Positions 46,118 to 57,496 are shown, counted from the first letter of the stretch. The stretch: 64,000 nt of DNA from Onchidella celtica (GCA_963931925.1 OZ007570.1:34801084-34865083); one strand, 5' to 3'. A program made the numbers and translations. The notes: generated from the letters alone by a model not told the origin.

Positions 46118-47867
46118 CCTGCTCCCAGACCTTCTGATGAGGCATCACATTGGATTGTGGTTTTCTTCTTCGCGTCATACAGTTTGAGAACTGGATCTCG
46201 GCATAATGTCTCTTTGATCATCTTTACGGCTTTGTCTTGTTCGTGTCCCCACTGCCATTGAGCATTTTTTTTTAATCAGGTTTCTGAGAGGACTTGTTAA
46301 CTGAGACATGTTTGGGATAAATGGTGCAAGAAAATTGGTCATCCCAAGCAACCTTTGAACTTCTTTGACGTTGGTTGGCGTTGGCATGTCTTGAATTGCC
46401 TGGATTTTCTCAGGATCTGGTTGAATTCCCTTTGCTGATATCAGGCGACCCATGTACTTCACTTGTGTCTTCTTAAGTTGTACTTTCTTGGGGTTGAACT
46501 TTACACCTTTTTCTCTAGCTCTCTGGATCACTTGCTTGAGAATGTTGTCATGCTCCTCTTCAGTGGACGCTGCTATCAGAGTATCGTCTGAAAGACAAAA
46601 AACACCATTGATGTCCCCAAACGTTTCATGAGTTCTCTGCTGTAGTATCTCTGATGCGCTGCTGATACCGAATGGACAACGTAGGAATCTGAACCTCCCA
46701 AATGGTGTGTTAAATGTAGTCAAGTATGAGCTCTTTTGGTCCAGTTTTATCTGCCAGTACGAGTCCTTTTGATCGAGGATACTGAAAAACTTCTTTCCTC
46801 CTAGACTTACTGAGATCTGTTCAAATGTCGGTATTTCAAACTGTTCTCTTTGAATGTACTCATTCAGCTCCTTGGGATCTAGGCACAATCTTAGGCTGCC
46901 GTCTCCTTTCTGGGCGATAACAAGGCTATTTACCCAGTCAGTAGGTTCTTCTACTGGACAAATGATTCCTGACGCTACCATGTCGTCAAGCTTTGCCTTC
47001 AACTGCTGGTGCAGTGCAGGTGGTACTCGTCTTGGATGGTGAATTACGGGAACTGCATCGTTTCGCAGAGTGATGTGATATGTCTTTTCATAGGATCCCA
47101 ATCCTTCGAATACATCACTGTTTTCACTTATGAGTGTTTCTTTGGTGATGGTACTTTTCTGGACGCTCACTGTTTCACAACACTTGTCTGGTGGTGAAAT
47201 CAGTTTCAGTGACATAGTTGCCTTGAGGCCCAGAACTGCATAGCTGTCCCCGGTGGTGACATAGACTTTGTCACTTATGCTGTTGCAGCCAACTGTCATT
47301 TTTGTTTCTGCAACACCTTCAATAGGAATATCTGTGTTTCCAAAGGCCTTCAGGTTGACTTTGGTATTTTTTAGAGGACCACCTTTGATCTCATTCCATG
47401 TTTTCAATGGTATGACATTGACCTCCGCTCCAGTATCAACCTTCATAGATACTTGGTGTCCATTTATTTCTACATTTTCAAACCATGCATCTGGGTTCTT
47501 GTCTGTGGAGTACTTCGTTGTTTTGAGTGTCCAAAGCCCGAATGTTTCTTGAGGATCATCTTCTTCTAGGGTATGAACATGTCTTGGCTTTGTGTTTCTA
47601 CTGTAACAACATTTGGCGAAGTGGTTCACATTTCCACATTTGTTACATTTTTTTCCGTACGCCGGACAGGATTTTGGTGGATGACTCGTTCCACACTGGC
47701 GACATGTCTTTCTGCTGTGGTTTGGGGCCCATTTCTTGTCTGGTTTGTTGTCTGGAGGCTTGGATGTTGTTTTTAGTTTGTCGCCCCATGGCCTATTTTT
47801 TTGACTGCGTCAATAGGTTTGGTGCCTTGGTCCATGGTTTGCAGTTGAACAACTGTCTGCTCCTCGG
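46118..47867 (-). pseudogene. Element B gag end, protease and reverse transcriptase
   Basis: Two CCHC fingers (CRQCGTSHPPKSC and CNKCGNVNHFAKC, about 47720-47600), an aspartic protease with VDTGAEVNVIP (about 47440), and RT with LRLCLDPKELN and RFLRCPFGIS. The catalytic strand reads FCLSDDTLI, so the aromatic residue of the usual YxDD is replaced. A frameshift at a run of eight A near 46262 and another at a run of seven A near 47800 break the frame. Both are homopolymers, so sequencing error is possible. The upstream end is cut by element A. Confidence 0.82.
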
Positions 47868-49102
47868 TGTCGCGATGTGGGTTAGATGGGGATATTTCGA
47901 CTGACACTCTTTCGAGGTCCGCTCCCACAATCGACGAACACAAAAAAAAATACTTGCACTCTAAAAACTAAATAAATCAATTGCTTTGATTTTTAGCAGA
48001 ACTGTAGGGCAGTTTAATTACAGGAATTAATGTAACAAATATAATTATAAATATAAATATCAATTCAAAGGCAACTGAATCTAACTAATGAAACTACAGC
48101 TTTCTATAAAGACTAACGTATTCAATCTAACTACTTGCAGGTCATATGAGTTATATGCCAAATAGAATCCGCGCACGTGGCGACGGATATAACAGTTTAA
48201 ATTCTATTAATTCAATGAGACATGTTATGATATGGACATTTCCTCTAGACACGCCATGGAGAATGCTTGTACAACCATGCGTTGTCTGGCGGTAGCTCTG
48301 AAACTGTCTTCAAAAGTAAGTAGAACGGTTCACTTTCATCATTACACATTAGTATGGACTCTCACCATGAGGCCCTCACTGGGAGTGAGAGCGCTGGATG
48401 TAAACGCTGTGGGTTTATATCAAACCAAGTAGCTTAGGCTCTGGAGCTTTAAATCAGGCTCCTCACAATGGACTGCTCAACTGCGTCTCTATGTCTCTCA
48501 TCTGGCTGAGGACTATCGCCGACCACCTCGTAAATGGATTGTCTACATGTGGCCCAGAACTAAGTTCTGTATGGCCTTAAATACTGGTCTGCATCTGCAG
48601 CTTACCGTCTAATTCCTGGATTGTGATTGGTGCAACCACTTCTAGCTCAGCTGCCGAACTGAGTTATTTTAAGTAACAGCCCTACGCAACGACCTTGGGT
48701 CAACATCAAAGGTCGAATCACCCAAGACAATAAAATGTAATTTTATAGCAATAAATTCTTAACATGTTCAAAACCCCGAGCTTTTACTCTGGATCACGGA
48801 TTTTCTGTACGTCAACAGACATCTCAATAACATTTAATTCCTACTCACCCCTTCCCTCTTTACTAAACCTAGTTCAAAACACGAGATATAAAAAGTGCTC
48901 AGTCATGCACACCTACGCTGTCCGTCTATCCTTCCCCACACCTTCTGTCTATCTATTATAAAAAAAAACTGTTCAAAACAAATTGTTTACGAGACCAAGT
49001 TATGCTGGCTCGCACAATAATTACGTTTGTAAAAATTACTCACTGCTCTCTCACAAAAATTTAGTCAGTGGAAACATTTATGAATTAAATCTGTTCTTGA
49101 CA
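47868..49102 (-). mobile_element. 3' LTR of element A
   Basis: 1235 bp. It differs from the 5' LTR at a few positions (for example gatgggg versus gatggcg, gggtcaacatc versus gggtcgacatc, gctcagtc versus gctctgtc). An AATAAA-type signal lies near 48730 on the + strand. The short + strand open frames repeated in each LTR (MDISSRHAMENA.. and MFKTPSFYSG..) are carried by all copies but have no known function. Confidence 0.93.
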
Positions 49103-49712
49103 CATCCCCCACCCCAGTGAAAACTTAGGGTTTGAACGACATAACTGTCTACTAACGTTGCTATGTAATAGTACTTTGGAAAGGGCTATATAGTAAAAAA
49201 TATATCGTTACTGAAAGTCAAAAAAAATAAATAATAATTCTAAGAACGTGCATTATCGATGGACAATAGCATATGTATATTTATATGCGTCGTTCTGTGA
49301 TAATATATAATTATTGTAGCACTTAAGAATTAAAGTGATAAACTTCTCTCACACAGACATACTGTAAAGACTGAAATATTGAGCAACTAGCTCATCGCTT
49401 CATTGAGCGTAATTAATACATTCATAGAACATGAACGAACAATAGTTAATTAAAGTAATGGTATCCTGGCAGCAGTAGGTCTGGTCGCTCGGTTTGCCAT
49501 TTTCTCATCTCATTGACCCGCAGACAAAGGCGTCAAGGTTGTCTGAAACTCAGGTCATGGTCAGGATGGACGCTAGTGGAAAAAGGAATCACATGGAAAT
49601 TTTGAGAAAGAATGTCCACAATTGGTAGGACAATATCTTGTGAAACCATCCACGGTCTCCGAAAAAGGTGAAAAATGCTCAACCTCAATGTTTAACAGAC
49701 TATTTTAGAACA
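49103..49712 (-). other. Element A 3' untranslated region
   Basis: About 610 bp between the gag-pol stop and the 3' LTR, AT-rich, ending in the polypurine tract. Confidence 0.8.
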
Positions 49713-52700
49713 CTAAATCAAACGGGACAATACATCAGCTTGTAAATTATCCTCCCCAGGTATAGCCCGAATAGTAAATTTGTATTCCTGGAGCGCAAGG
49801 CTCCATCTGGTTAGTCGAGCATTCTTGGCTCTGTTCGACTTAAGAAACAGTAATGGTCGATGATCCGTTTCAATTATAAATTCGGACATTAATAAGTATC
49901 GAGAAAATGCATCTACCGCGTAAACAATTGCGAGGCACTCTCGTTCGACAATCGCATAGCGCGTCTCTCGATCAAGTAATTTCCGGCTTGCATATAAGCA
50001 CGGTCGCAAGAAACCGTCACGCTGTTGGAGTAACACGGCGCCTATTCCTTTATCTGATGCATCCGTTCGGACGATGAATGTCTGGCGTATATCGGGTAAA
50101 ACAAGCAGGGGGAAAGTAGAAAATAAATTCTGAATAGTCTGAAGGGCATCAGCGCACTGAGGCGTCCAGACGACTCTATTTGGAACATTTTTCCTCGTTA
50201 GATCAGATAACGGGGCTGAGAGAGAGGAAAAGTTTGGTATAAATTTCCTGTAATAATTCAAAAGTCCCAACAAGCTACGGACTTGCTTTTTAGTTTTAGG
50301 AGGTTGCAGTTTCAAAATACTGGATATCTTGCGATCGTCTGGAGTCTGAACCCCGTGGGTTATGGTATGACCCAAAAAGTTTATATGGTGATATCCTAGG
50401 AACACTTTACTGGGTCTCGCGGTAAGGCCAGCTCGGCGAAGAGCGGCAAAAACTTCACGAAGGGCCATTAAGTGGCCAGCCCAATCAGCCTGAAAAATAC
50501 ATATATCATCGAAATATGATAGAACGCAGCGCAATTCATTTAGCAAGATGTTCATCATGCGCGCGAAAGTGGCTGGTGCAGTAACCAGTCCAAAAGGCAT
50601 ATATTTCCATTGCATTAAACCCAAAGGGGTTTGAAAAGCTGTATATTGTTTACTTCCTTCTTCGAGAGGAATCTGCCAATATCCTTTGGATAAGTCTATT
50701 TTAGAGAAGATACTTGCATTGGATAACCGCGCGAATAAGTCCTCCTGATTGGGAATGGGTTCCGCATTATAGATGGTTATAGCATTGAGCTTTCTATAGT
50801 CAATACAAAAACGCACGGTATCGTCTTTCTTCTTGACCAGGACAATCGGTGAGCAATACGGACTTGTTGATCGCTCTATCACGCCTAGCCGTAGCATGGC
50901 ACGTACTTCTGTAATTATCGTTTCGTGAGCGTGCAGCGGGCGTGGGTACGGTTTAACAAACACCGGTACGTCTGTGCGAAGTCGTATTACATGTTGGACT
51001 AAAGACGTACAACCCGGCAAATCCGTGAACACCGTGGCGAATTCTTGGAGCAGGTGTGTAAGATCCTGTTTCTGCGACGGCGCAAGCTCATCATTGATAT
51101 TAACATCGTTTATACTCTCGGTGGCCTGTAATATGGGCAACGATTTGTCGATACTCAAAGGGTCCTCGTCGTCGACAGTAACTAAAGCCGCGTTGGCCCT
51201 TGGGACGACATGAACGGAGTTGTTACGACGATCATCGCTAGGCAGGTACTTTTTCAGCATATTAATATGAAATATTTTCCTCTGCCCACGAATATCTATC
51301 AAATAATTCACTCTGGAGAGTCTCTTAAGGACTCTGTATGGTCCCTTCCAAGTTAGAAGGAGTTTGTTTTGCGTTTGCGGCAAAAGAACAAGTGTCAGAT
51401 CTCCGACGGACAAGGCGCGCATTTGGGCGCCCTGATCGCGATAAAATTTTGAAGAACTCGCTCTAGCGCATGCAAATTGCAGAGCGGTTTTGCATGCATT
51501 AATAATTCGTTGTCGGAGATCGACAACATATTGATACGCGCATCGCGTATCATAATCGTCGGTTTCAGAACCGGCGAACAATTGACTAAGTATGGCCATC
51601 GGGCCACGTGGTTTACGTCCGTATAATAACTCAAATGGGGAGAAACCCGTGGACGCGTTCGGGAGTTCCCTATAGGCGAAGAGAATAGCGGGGAGCTGAC
51701 GGTCCCAGTCTCCAGGTTTGTCGGCGGATACGCGTGCTAGCATAGACTTCATGCTCGCATTCCACCGCTCGCAACAACCATTTGACTGCGGATGATAGGG
51801 GGACGTTAATTTCTGTTTAATTCCCGCTAATTCTAGTACCTTTTTGTATAGATCAGAGGTGAATTGTGGTCCTCTGTCTGAAAGAATCTCGATCGGAAAT
51901 CCGACTCGCGAGAAAATAGTAACAAGCGCCTCAGCGACATGGTCAGCTGTAATGTCTCTCAAAGGAATAGCCTCAGGCCAGCGCGTCGCGTAGTCGATTA
52001 CCGAAAGGATGAATCGATGGCCTCTGTCTGATTTACTAAGAGGACCTACTATGTCAACTGCGACACGCTCGAATGGTGTTGAGACTGGAGGCATCTCCTG
52101 AAGGGGTGCGCGTGATGCTTTACCTTTAGGTGTACGTTTTTGACATACATCGCAGCGCGCCACAAAACGGTTCACGTCCGCGTATACACCAGGCCAGAAA
52201 AAATGAGCCAATATCCGTGATTTGGTTCTGGCTGAACCTTGATGGCCTGAAAATGATGTATCATGCGCGAGACGCAGAATGTCGCGACGGAACGACTTAG
52301 GCACCACGAGCTGTTCAATGGTCTCACGTTTACTTCGGAAATTTCTGTACAATAATTCATTTTTAATGATAAACGGAGAGGCATTTCCGTTCTGAGGCTG
52401 AACTTTCGCAAACAGCGGTTTTAATGATGGATCGCTTTGTTGTTCCTTATAGAAAACTGTAGGCGTGACATTAAAATCAAACGCAGGGGTTTGTAAATTA
52501 CCATCCGGTGGACGTTTTGACTGTTGTCGTGTGGTGACACACGCAACGTTTTCGTTCCAAACTTTTAACTGGCCGTCAGGTGTATCATTAACCTGTGGTA
52601 AATTACCAATAATTAGATCGGCGACCGGATTTGGTAATACGCATGCCGTTACGACACCTGTAATGAATGGCGTGTCGATGTATATCTCCGCGAGACGGAA

Positions 52701-54179
52701 TCGCTCGACGGAGCCCCCGAAAGTAATGCAAGTTGCCTGTTGTTCAATCAGCTGGGTCGGTCTGACCAGTGATTCCCTAACACCGATAGTGGTGCAACCT
52801 GAATCGCGTAAGACAGACGCGGGTATGGCGTTAACATGACCCTCATATAAGGTCAATGACCCGTGTTGATGGAGGGCCGACATAACCGGAACGGTGCCCG
52901 TCATGGGCGACGTAATTTCAACGGTACGGCTACTCTGTGCAGCCGGAACAATGACGGTGCAAGCATTTGCAGCTTCAAACTTAACCCTACAATATTTTGA
53001 CGTATGACCTGGTTTATTGCACCGATAACACCTAATGCTGTCATATATATTACGTCTGGGTTGCATTGGAGGTGCATTATATGGATTATTATAATATGCC
53101 CAAGGAGGTGGACATGGCGGGCTCTGATAATGGTAGCCCTCGTTAACGTCACGACGGGGTGGACCTGAATAGCGAATAAAATGTCCCCGAGTGGGAGGTC
53201 CAGCACGGCTTGGAAAACCGCGAGCTTTATTGGGCGGCGGTTCGGAATATGCACGCGGAGGCGGCGTCTGGCGATGAACTGGTCGAGAATTTCTTGTACC
53301 CATTGGCGCAGTTCCACCGACTCCGGCATAAAACGGTTCGCTAGTTTTGGCTTTAGCCAGCGAACGATTAGGGTGTGCGGACGCGTACTGTTCTACTAAG
53401 GACGTGATTTCCGCTAACGTCTTAGGTGCCCACTCTTTAATGTGGGAGACTAGTTCTGAATGGCACGCGTTAAATATTTGGTCCTTCAGAACGAGCTCAT
53501 AAAGCCCTTTAAAATTACCGTCAGCGACACCAGCCAGCTGAATCCAGCGGTCTAAGTAGTGCTTTAGGCGGTCGACGTACGTTGAAAAATTTTCGGACGG
53601 GTCTGGCTCACAACTCCGGAATCTTTGGTGAAAACCGTCCTCGGTGTGTTGAAAACGCTTTAAAAGAGCCTTTTTAAGGATGTCGTAATTTTTAGAATCC
53701 TCGATGTTGAGGCCATGGAATACTTCAAGTGCACGTCCCGTTAATAAATTTGCAAGGCACGAAGTCCATTCAGTTCTTTCCCATCCGGCGGCTACCGCGT
53801 GGAGCTCAAAACGATGAATATAAGAATCGATCTGGTCGACCTTATCATTATAGGTTGGAAGCTTTGGTTTTGCTTTAACATTATTCGTTGGAACACTTGG
53901 AGCCGCGGTCGGTTGGTTTCCTTGCAGCTCTAATTTCTTTAGGGCAATTTCGTGCTCTCGATGAGCCGCTTTGTCGGCTCTTTCTTCTATTTCTCTTTGT
54001 CGTTCTCTTTCTTCTTTTTCTTTTTCTCGTTCGCGTTCCGCGGCCTTCTCGGCTCTATCTGCGGCACGCTCTTCTCTAGCTAGGTCTTCTTTTAGTCTCC
54101 TCTCGCACCAAGAAGCCAGCTGGTCCTCGGGTATGCCTAACAGCTTCGCTGAATTTATATAGGAAGTGTAATCGGCCAT
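49713..54179 (-). CDS. gag-pol: Gag-pol polyprotein, Gmr1-like (integrase before RT)
   Basis: 1488 residues, one uninterrupted frame. Domains in order: charged coiled coil (about 20-90); capsid-like gag (about 105-285) resembling Gmr1 gag and the SCAN fold derived from it; CCHC finger CYRCNKPGHTSKYC (about 383); protease with RDSG (about 456); integrase zinc region H..H/CDVC (about 639-676) and core with Asp in VDIVG (706), Asp in LSDRGPQF (762) and Glu in CCERW (801); RT with FCIDYRKLN (1119) and catalytic YFDDI (1218); RNase H with TDAS (1367), VEREC and ETDHRPL (1433). In most Ty3/gypsy elements integrase follows RNase H. The reversed order is the hallmark of the Gmr1 group. All key residues are present, so the element may be active. 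There is no env-like frame. Confidence 0.96.
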   Translation of the reverse strand: MADYTSYINSAKLLGIPEDQLASWCERRLKEDLAREERAADRAEKAAEREREKEKEERERQREIEERADKAAHREHEIALKKLELQGNQPTAAPSVPTNNVKAKPKLPTYNDKVDQIDSYIHRFELHAVAAGWERTEWTSCLANLLTGRALEVFHGLNIEDSKNYDILKKALLKRFQHTEDGFHQRFRSCEPDPSENFSTYVDRLKHYLDRWIQLAGVADGNFKGLYELVLKDQIFNACHSELVSHIKEWAPKTLAEITSLVEQYASAHPNRSLAKAKTSEPFYAGVGGTAPMGTRNSRPVHRQTPPPRAYSEPPPNKARGFPSRAGPPTRGHFIRYSGPPRRDVNEGYHYQSPPCPPPWAYYNNPYNAPPMQPRRNIYDSIRCYRCNKPGHTSKYCRVKFEAANACTVIVPAAQSSRTVEITSPMTGTVPVMSALHQHGSLTLYEGHVNAIPASVLRDSGCTTIGVRESLVRPTQLIEQQATCITFGGSVERFRLAEIYIDTPFITGVVTACVLPNPVADLIIGNLPQVNDTPDGQLKVWNENVACVTTRQQSKRPPDGNLQTPAFDFNVTPTVFYKEQQSDPSLKPLFAKVQPQNGNASPFIIKNELLYRNFRSKRETIEQLVVPKSFRRDILRLAHDTSFSGHQGSARTKSRILAHFFWPGVYADVNRFVARCDVCQKRTPKGKASRAPLQEMPPVSTPFERVAVDIVGPLSKSDRGHRFILSVIDYATRWPEAIPLRDITADHVAEALVTIFSRVGFPIEILSDRGPQFTSDLYKKVLELAGIKQKLTSPYHPQSNGCCERWNASMKSMLARVSADKPGDWDRQLPAILFAYRELPNASTGFSPFELLYGRKPRGPMAILSQLFAGSETDDYDTRCAYQYVVDLRQRIINACKTALQFACARASSSKFYRDQGAQMRALSVGDLTLVLLPQTQNKLLLTWKGPYRVLKRLSRVNYLIDIRGQRKIFHINMLKKYLPSDDRRNNSVHVVPRANAALVTVDDEDPLSIDKSLPILQATESINDVNINDELAPSQKQDLTHLLQEFATVFTDLPGCTSLVQHVIRLRTDVPVFVKPYPRPLHAHETIITEVRAMLRLGVIERSTSPYCSPIVLVKKKDDTVRFCIDYRKLNAITIYNAEPIPNQEDLFARLSNASIFSKIDLSKGYWQIPLEEGSKQYTAFQTPLGLMQWKYMPFGLVTAPATFARMMNILLNELRCVLSYFDDICIFQADWAGHLMALREVFAALRRAGLTARPSKVFLGYHHINFLGHTITHGVQTPDDRKISSILKLQPPKTKKQVRSLLGLLNYYRKFIPNFSSLSAPLSDLTRKNVPNRVVWTPQCADALQTIQNLFSTFPLLVLPDIRQTFIVRTDASDKGIGAVLLQQRDGFLRPCLYASRKLLDRETRYAIVERECLAIVYAVDAFSRYLLMSEFIIETDHRPLLFLKSNRAKNARLTRWSLALQEYKFTIRAIPGEDNLQADVLSRLI

Positions 54180-55570
54180 TATGATTAGTTACACTCACAA
54201 TAGGTCTCTACAGGAGATCTATTAATGTTAATGGACAGGTATCCGGATAAATTCACGCAATAGCCCGTCTGACAGTGTACTATGTTATCACTGTAGTATT
54301 TACGTTAATCCGATACGCGATAAAAAATATTTACTTGCTTAACTCCGCGATTATTAATCCCTGAGGCAAATTGCACTCGTCGGGTCGACGTCACTAGTAG
54401 ACGACAAAATACAAACAATGTTCCTTCTTCAATGAAATCGCAGTGTCCTTACTGTTATCACTGCCGATGTAATATATAAATACACGTGAATCAACGAATA
54501 TTAGATCGTTGATTAATATTTTTAGCTATTTTTCTATAGCTCTTGTATAATTGCAATTGCAAGGTAATTTTATTACCGGTAGTCCTCTTTAAAGAACAAT
54601 AACTTCAGTAATTATATACTGGATATTCAAGGCAGGTGCACAACTGCACTTGAATGGGGAATCAATATTCCCAATATATAAATATATACTCTGGCGTATC
54701 AGCCTTATACGTCACAATAACCAGATAAACTCAATCAATGCGTCAATGTAGACACATGACTCACACAGGCATTATATTAAACAAAGGAATGTATAATTAT
54801 AATGTACGTAAGGTGTAATAAAAAAAAAAAACACGAAACTAGACGCCAGACCAACAAGAAAAGACGGACAATAACAAACTCTACAGTCTGAACATATTTA
54901 CAGATAGGATTAAGAAGAGGACAAGAGAGACGTCTTCCTAAAACAACGAGGAAGATGGAAACGCTACAATCTAAACAAAGTGTACAGATCCCTATCAAAG
55001 TCCGTTCTCGCGAATGCGACTTTCCACAGTTTCAATAACCACTGGTGTTGCGAGACCGCACAATCTGTCGTCGAGACGGCAGAGTCTGCGACCAAGCCAA
55101 CACTTTGGCAGGGGGGGCCCGCAAACGTAAGAACGCCCTCGCCACCGCCCGTGAGTTCCTAAACACAGAGAAAAAGTAAAATCAGCCTGTAAAACAGAAG
55201 GAGGAACACTCAACTCCTTAACGCAGACAATATTAAGGATGGAATCACTTAACTCAAGGAACTGGTGGAGATTCCTTTAGCCTTTGCGTACACCACAGTC
55301 AGTACGTTTGTCTTTCTTCGTTCAGTTATGTTGAAGTCTCCTTGGCCTCGATCCTCGGGTCAATGGGAGAGCCGGAAATATGTGGAACAAATAATCAAAG
55401 AAAGCAGTATACAAAACTAAATACAATGAAGTAATTAAAGTAGCTCAACGTGAAGACCACATGAGCACTGAAACTGAAAAGAAACAAAAGTTAATCAAAG
55501 AGAAAAACGATATTATAATCTAATCTAAATAAACTATAAATTAAACAATGTCGTGTAGTGTCCCCTCCAG
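54180..55570 (-). other. Element A 5' leader with candidate primer-binding site
   Basis: About 1.39 kb between the 5' LTR and the gag start, unusually long, without a supported frame. Directly after the LTR end CGCGACA and one C comes TGGAGGGGACACTACACG (55569-55552 on the minus strand), the likely primer-binding site. Confidence 0.75.
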
Positions 55571-56805
55571 TGTCGCGATGTGGGTTAGATGGCGATATTT
55601 CGACTGACACTCTTTCGAGGTCCGCTCCCACAATCGACGAACACAAAAAAAAATACTTGCACTCTAAAAACTAAATAAATCAATTGCTTTGATTTTTAGC
55701 AGAACTGTAGGGCAGTTTAATTACAGGAATTAATGTAACAAATATAATTATAAATATAAATATCAATTCAAAGGCAACTGAATCTAACTAATGAAACTAC
55801 AGCTTTCTATAAAGACTAACGTATTCAATCTAACTACTTGCAGGTCATATGAGTTATATGCCAAATAGAATCCGCGCACGTGGCGACGGATATAACAGTT
55901 TAAATTCTATTAATTCAATGAGACATGTTATGATATGGACATTTCCTCTAGACACGCCATGGAGAATGCTTGTACAACCATGCGTTGTCTGGCGGTAGCT
56001 CTGAAACTGTCTTCAAAAGTAAGTAGAACGGTTCACTTTCATCATTACACATTAGTATGGACTCTCACCATGAGGCCCTCACTGGGAGTGAGAGCGCTGG
56101 ATGTAAACGCTGTGGGTTTATATCAAACCAAGTAGCTTAGGCTCTGGAGCTTTAAATCAGGCTCCTCACAATGGACTGCTCAACTGCGTCTCTATGTCTC
56201 TCATCTGGCTGAGGACTATCGCCGACCACCTCGTAAATGGATTGTCTACATGTGGCCCAGAACTAAGTTCTGTATGGCCTTAAATACTGGTCTGCATCTG
56301 CAGCTTACCGTCTAATTCCTGGATTGTGATTGGTGCAACCACTTCTAGCTCAGCTGCCGAACTGAGTTATTTTAAGTAACAGCCCTACGCAACGACCTTG
56401 GGTCGACATCAAAGGTCGAATCACCCAAGACAATAAAATGTAATTTTATAGCAATAAATTCTTAACATGTTCAAAACCCCGAGCTTTTACTCTGGATCAC
56501 GGATTTTCTGTACGTCAACAGACATCTCAATAACATTTAATTCCTACTCACCCCTTCCCTCTTTACTAAACCTAGTTCAAAACACGAGATATAAAAAGTG
56601 CTCTGTCATGCACACCTACGCTGTCTGTCTATCCTTCCCCACACCTTCTGTCTATCTATTATAAAAAAAAACTGTTCAAAACAAATTGTTTACGAGACCA
56701 AGTTATGCTGGCTCGCACAATAATTACGTTTGTAAAAATTACTCACTGCTCTCTCACAAAAATTTAGTCAGTGGAAACATTTATGAATTAAATCTGTTCT
56801 TGACA
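55571..56805 (-). mobile_element. 5' LTR of element A
   Basis: 1235 bp, TG...CA ends, nearly identical to the 3' LTR. Confidence 0.93.
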
Positions 56806-56810
56806 CTCGG

Positions 56811-57309
56811 CATGGGCCAGACTGATTGCTTTCTCCAAGGTGAGAGTATTATCTCTCAGCATTCTTTGTTTCAGCTGTTGAGATTGTATTCCGCATACCA
56901 CTCGATCTCTCACAAGACTGTTGGATAGCTCTCCAAACTCACAGCTAACGCTGAGCTTCTTAAGGTCAGTGACAAAGGCATCCACCTTCTCCCCTGGTTG
57001 CTGTGACCTATTGAAGAATATATATCTTTCCTAGACTACGTTTCGTCTTGGCTCACAGTACTCTTGAAATGTCTGCAGAATTATATCTGGGTTTTTGCTG
57101 TCTTCTACGGACAGGTGAAACGTGTTGAACACCTCTAGACCTGCGTCACCGATCAAGTGAAGAAGAGTTGCCGACTGCTGTTCTTTCGACTTTCTGTCTC
57201 TCGCAGTAGCCATCAGGTATAGGTTGTATTTCTGTTTCCATTTTCTGAAATTTTCCCCTGCATTTCCCTCAAAAGATAAAGGTGGAGGAGGAAGAAAAAC
57301 TTCTGACAT
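56811..57309 (-). pseudogene. Element B gag N-terminal part
   Basis: The reading starts at MSEVFLPPPPLSFEG (ATG 57309-57307). An earlier ATG at 57342 lies in the LTR of element C and is not the natural start. It has a W-K-Q-K-YNLYL segment and FNTF, then LVRDRVVCGI, typical of gag of this clade. A TAG at 57033-57031 interrupts it. The low end is cut by element A at the CTCGG site and continues at 47867. Confidence 0.78.
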
Positions 57310-57334
57310 GGCTCTGTAACTAGTGTAATGTATT

Positions 57335-57496
57335 TGTGACAATACATTGAGTGTTTACACAAAAGATCATTCAGAAGCATGTGTTGCTTAGGATGCAGCC
57401 ATCTTTATTCTCCGACCTTGAACTCAGGTTCTTTTTTTACAGTGACATGCCAGGTTGCATTGTACAAGGTTGGCATATAACCCGCCATATATTACA
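57335..57496 (-). mobile_element. 3' LTR of element C, about 162 bp
   Basis: On the minus strand a purine run AAAACAAAGGGGA (57509-57497) is followed by TGTAATATATGG, an LTR start. The unit has GAATAAAG near its middle and ends TTGTCACA at 57335. What follows is element B's leader and gag, not a primer-binding site, which supports C having inserted into B. C's other LTR is outside the window. Confidence 0.65.

Larger units (their letters stand above)
47868..56805 (-). mobile_element. Element A: full-length Gmr1-like LTR retrotransposon
   Basis: 8938-bp element with 1235-bp LTRs at 56805-55571 (5') and 49102-47868 (3'). It lies between perfect duplicated sites CTCGG (47863-47867 and 56806-56810). 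The polypurine tract (GGGGTGGGGGA, 49113-49103) abuts the 3' LTR, and a TGGAGGGGACAC primer-binding-like site abuts the 5' LTR. One intact frame encodes gag-pol with integrase before RT. The LTRs differ at only about four or five sites that I could find, so insertion is recent. It sits inside element B's gag. Confidence 0.95.
42404..57334 (-). mobile_element. Element B: degraded Ty3/gypsy element split by younger insertions
   Basis: On the minus strand the order is gag N-part (57309-56811), gag C-part with two CCHC fingers, protease and RT (47867-46118), RNase H and integrase (46117-44991), integrase C-terminus (43754-43113), polypurine tract and 3' LTR (42685-42404). Removing the two insertions with their duplicated sites restores collinearity. 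RT, RNase H and integrase are in the standard Ty3/gypsy order. The 5' LTR is not seen, because element C appears to have inserted in the leader, which pushes B's 5' end past the window. Breaks are listed under the parts. Confidence 0.8.

Noticed and set aside
47790..47815. Run of seven A in element B gag as a programmed -1 frameshift site
   Set aside because: It lies before the CCHC fingers, not at a gag/pol border, no downstream structure was evident, and the element has other homopolymer breaks. Decay or read error is simpler.
48232..48961. Short open frames repeated in each LTR of the element A family (48232, 48764, 55935, 56467, 44424, 43895)
   Set aside because: They recur only because the LTRs are copies. 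No domain is seen, and they run on the strand opposite to gag-pol.
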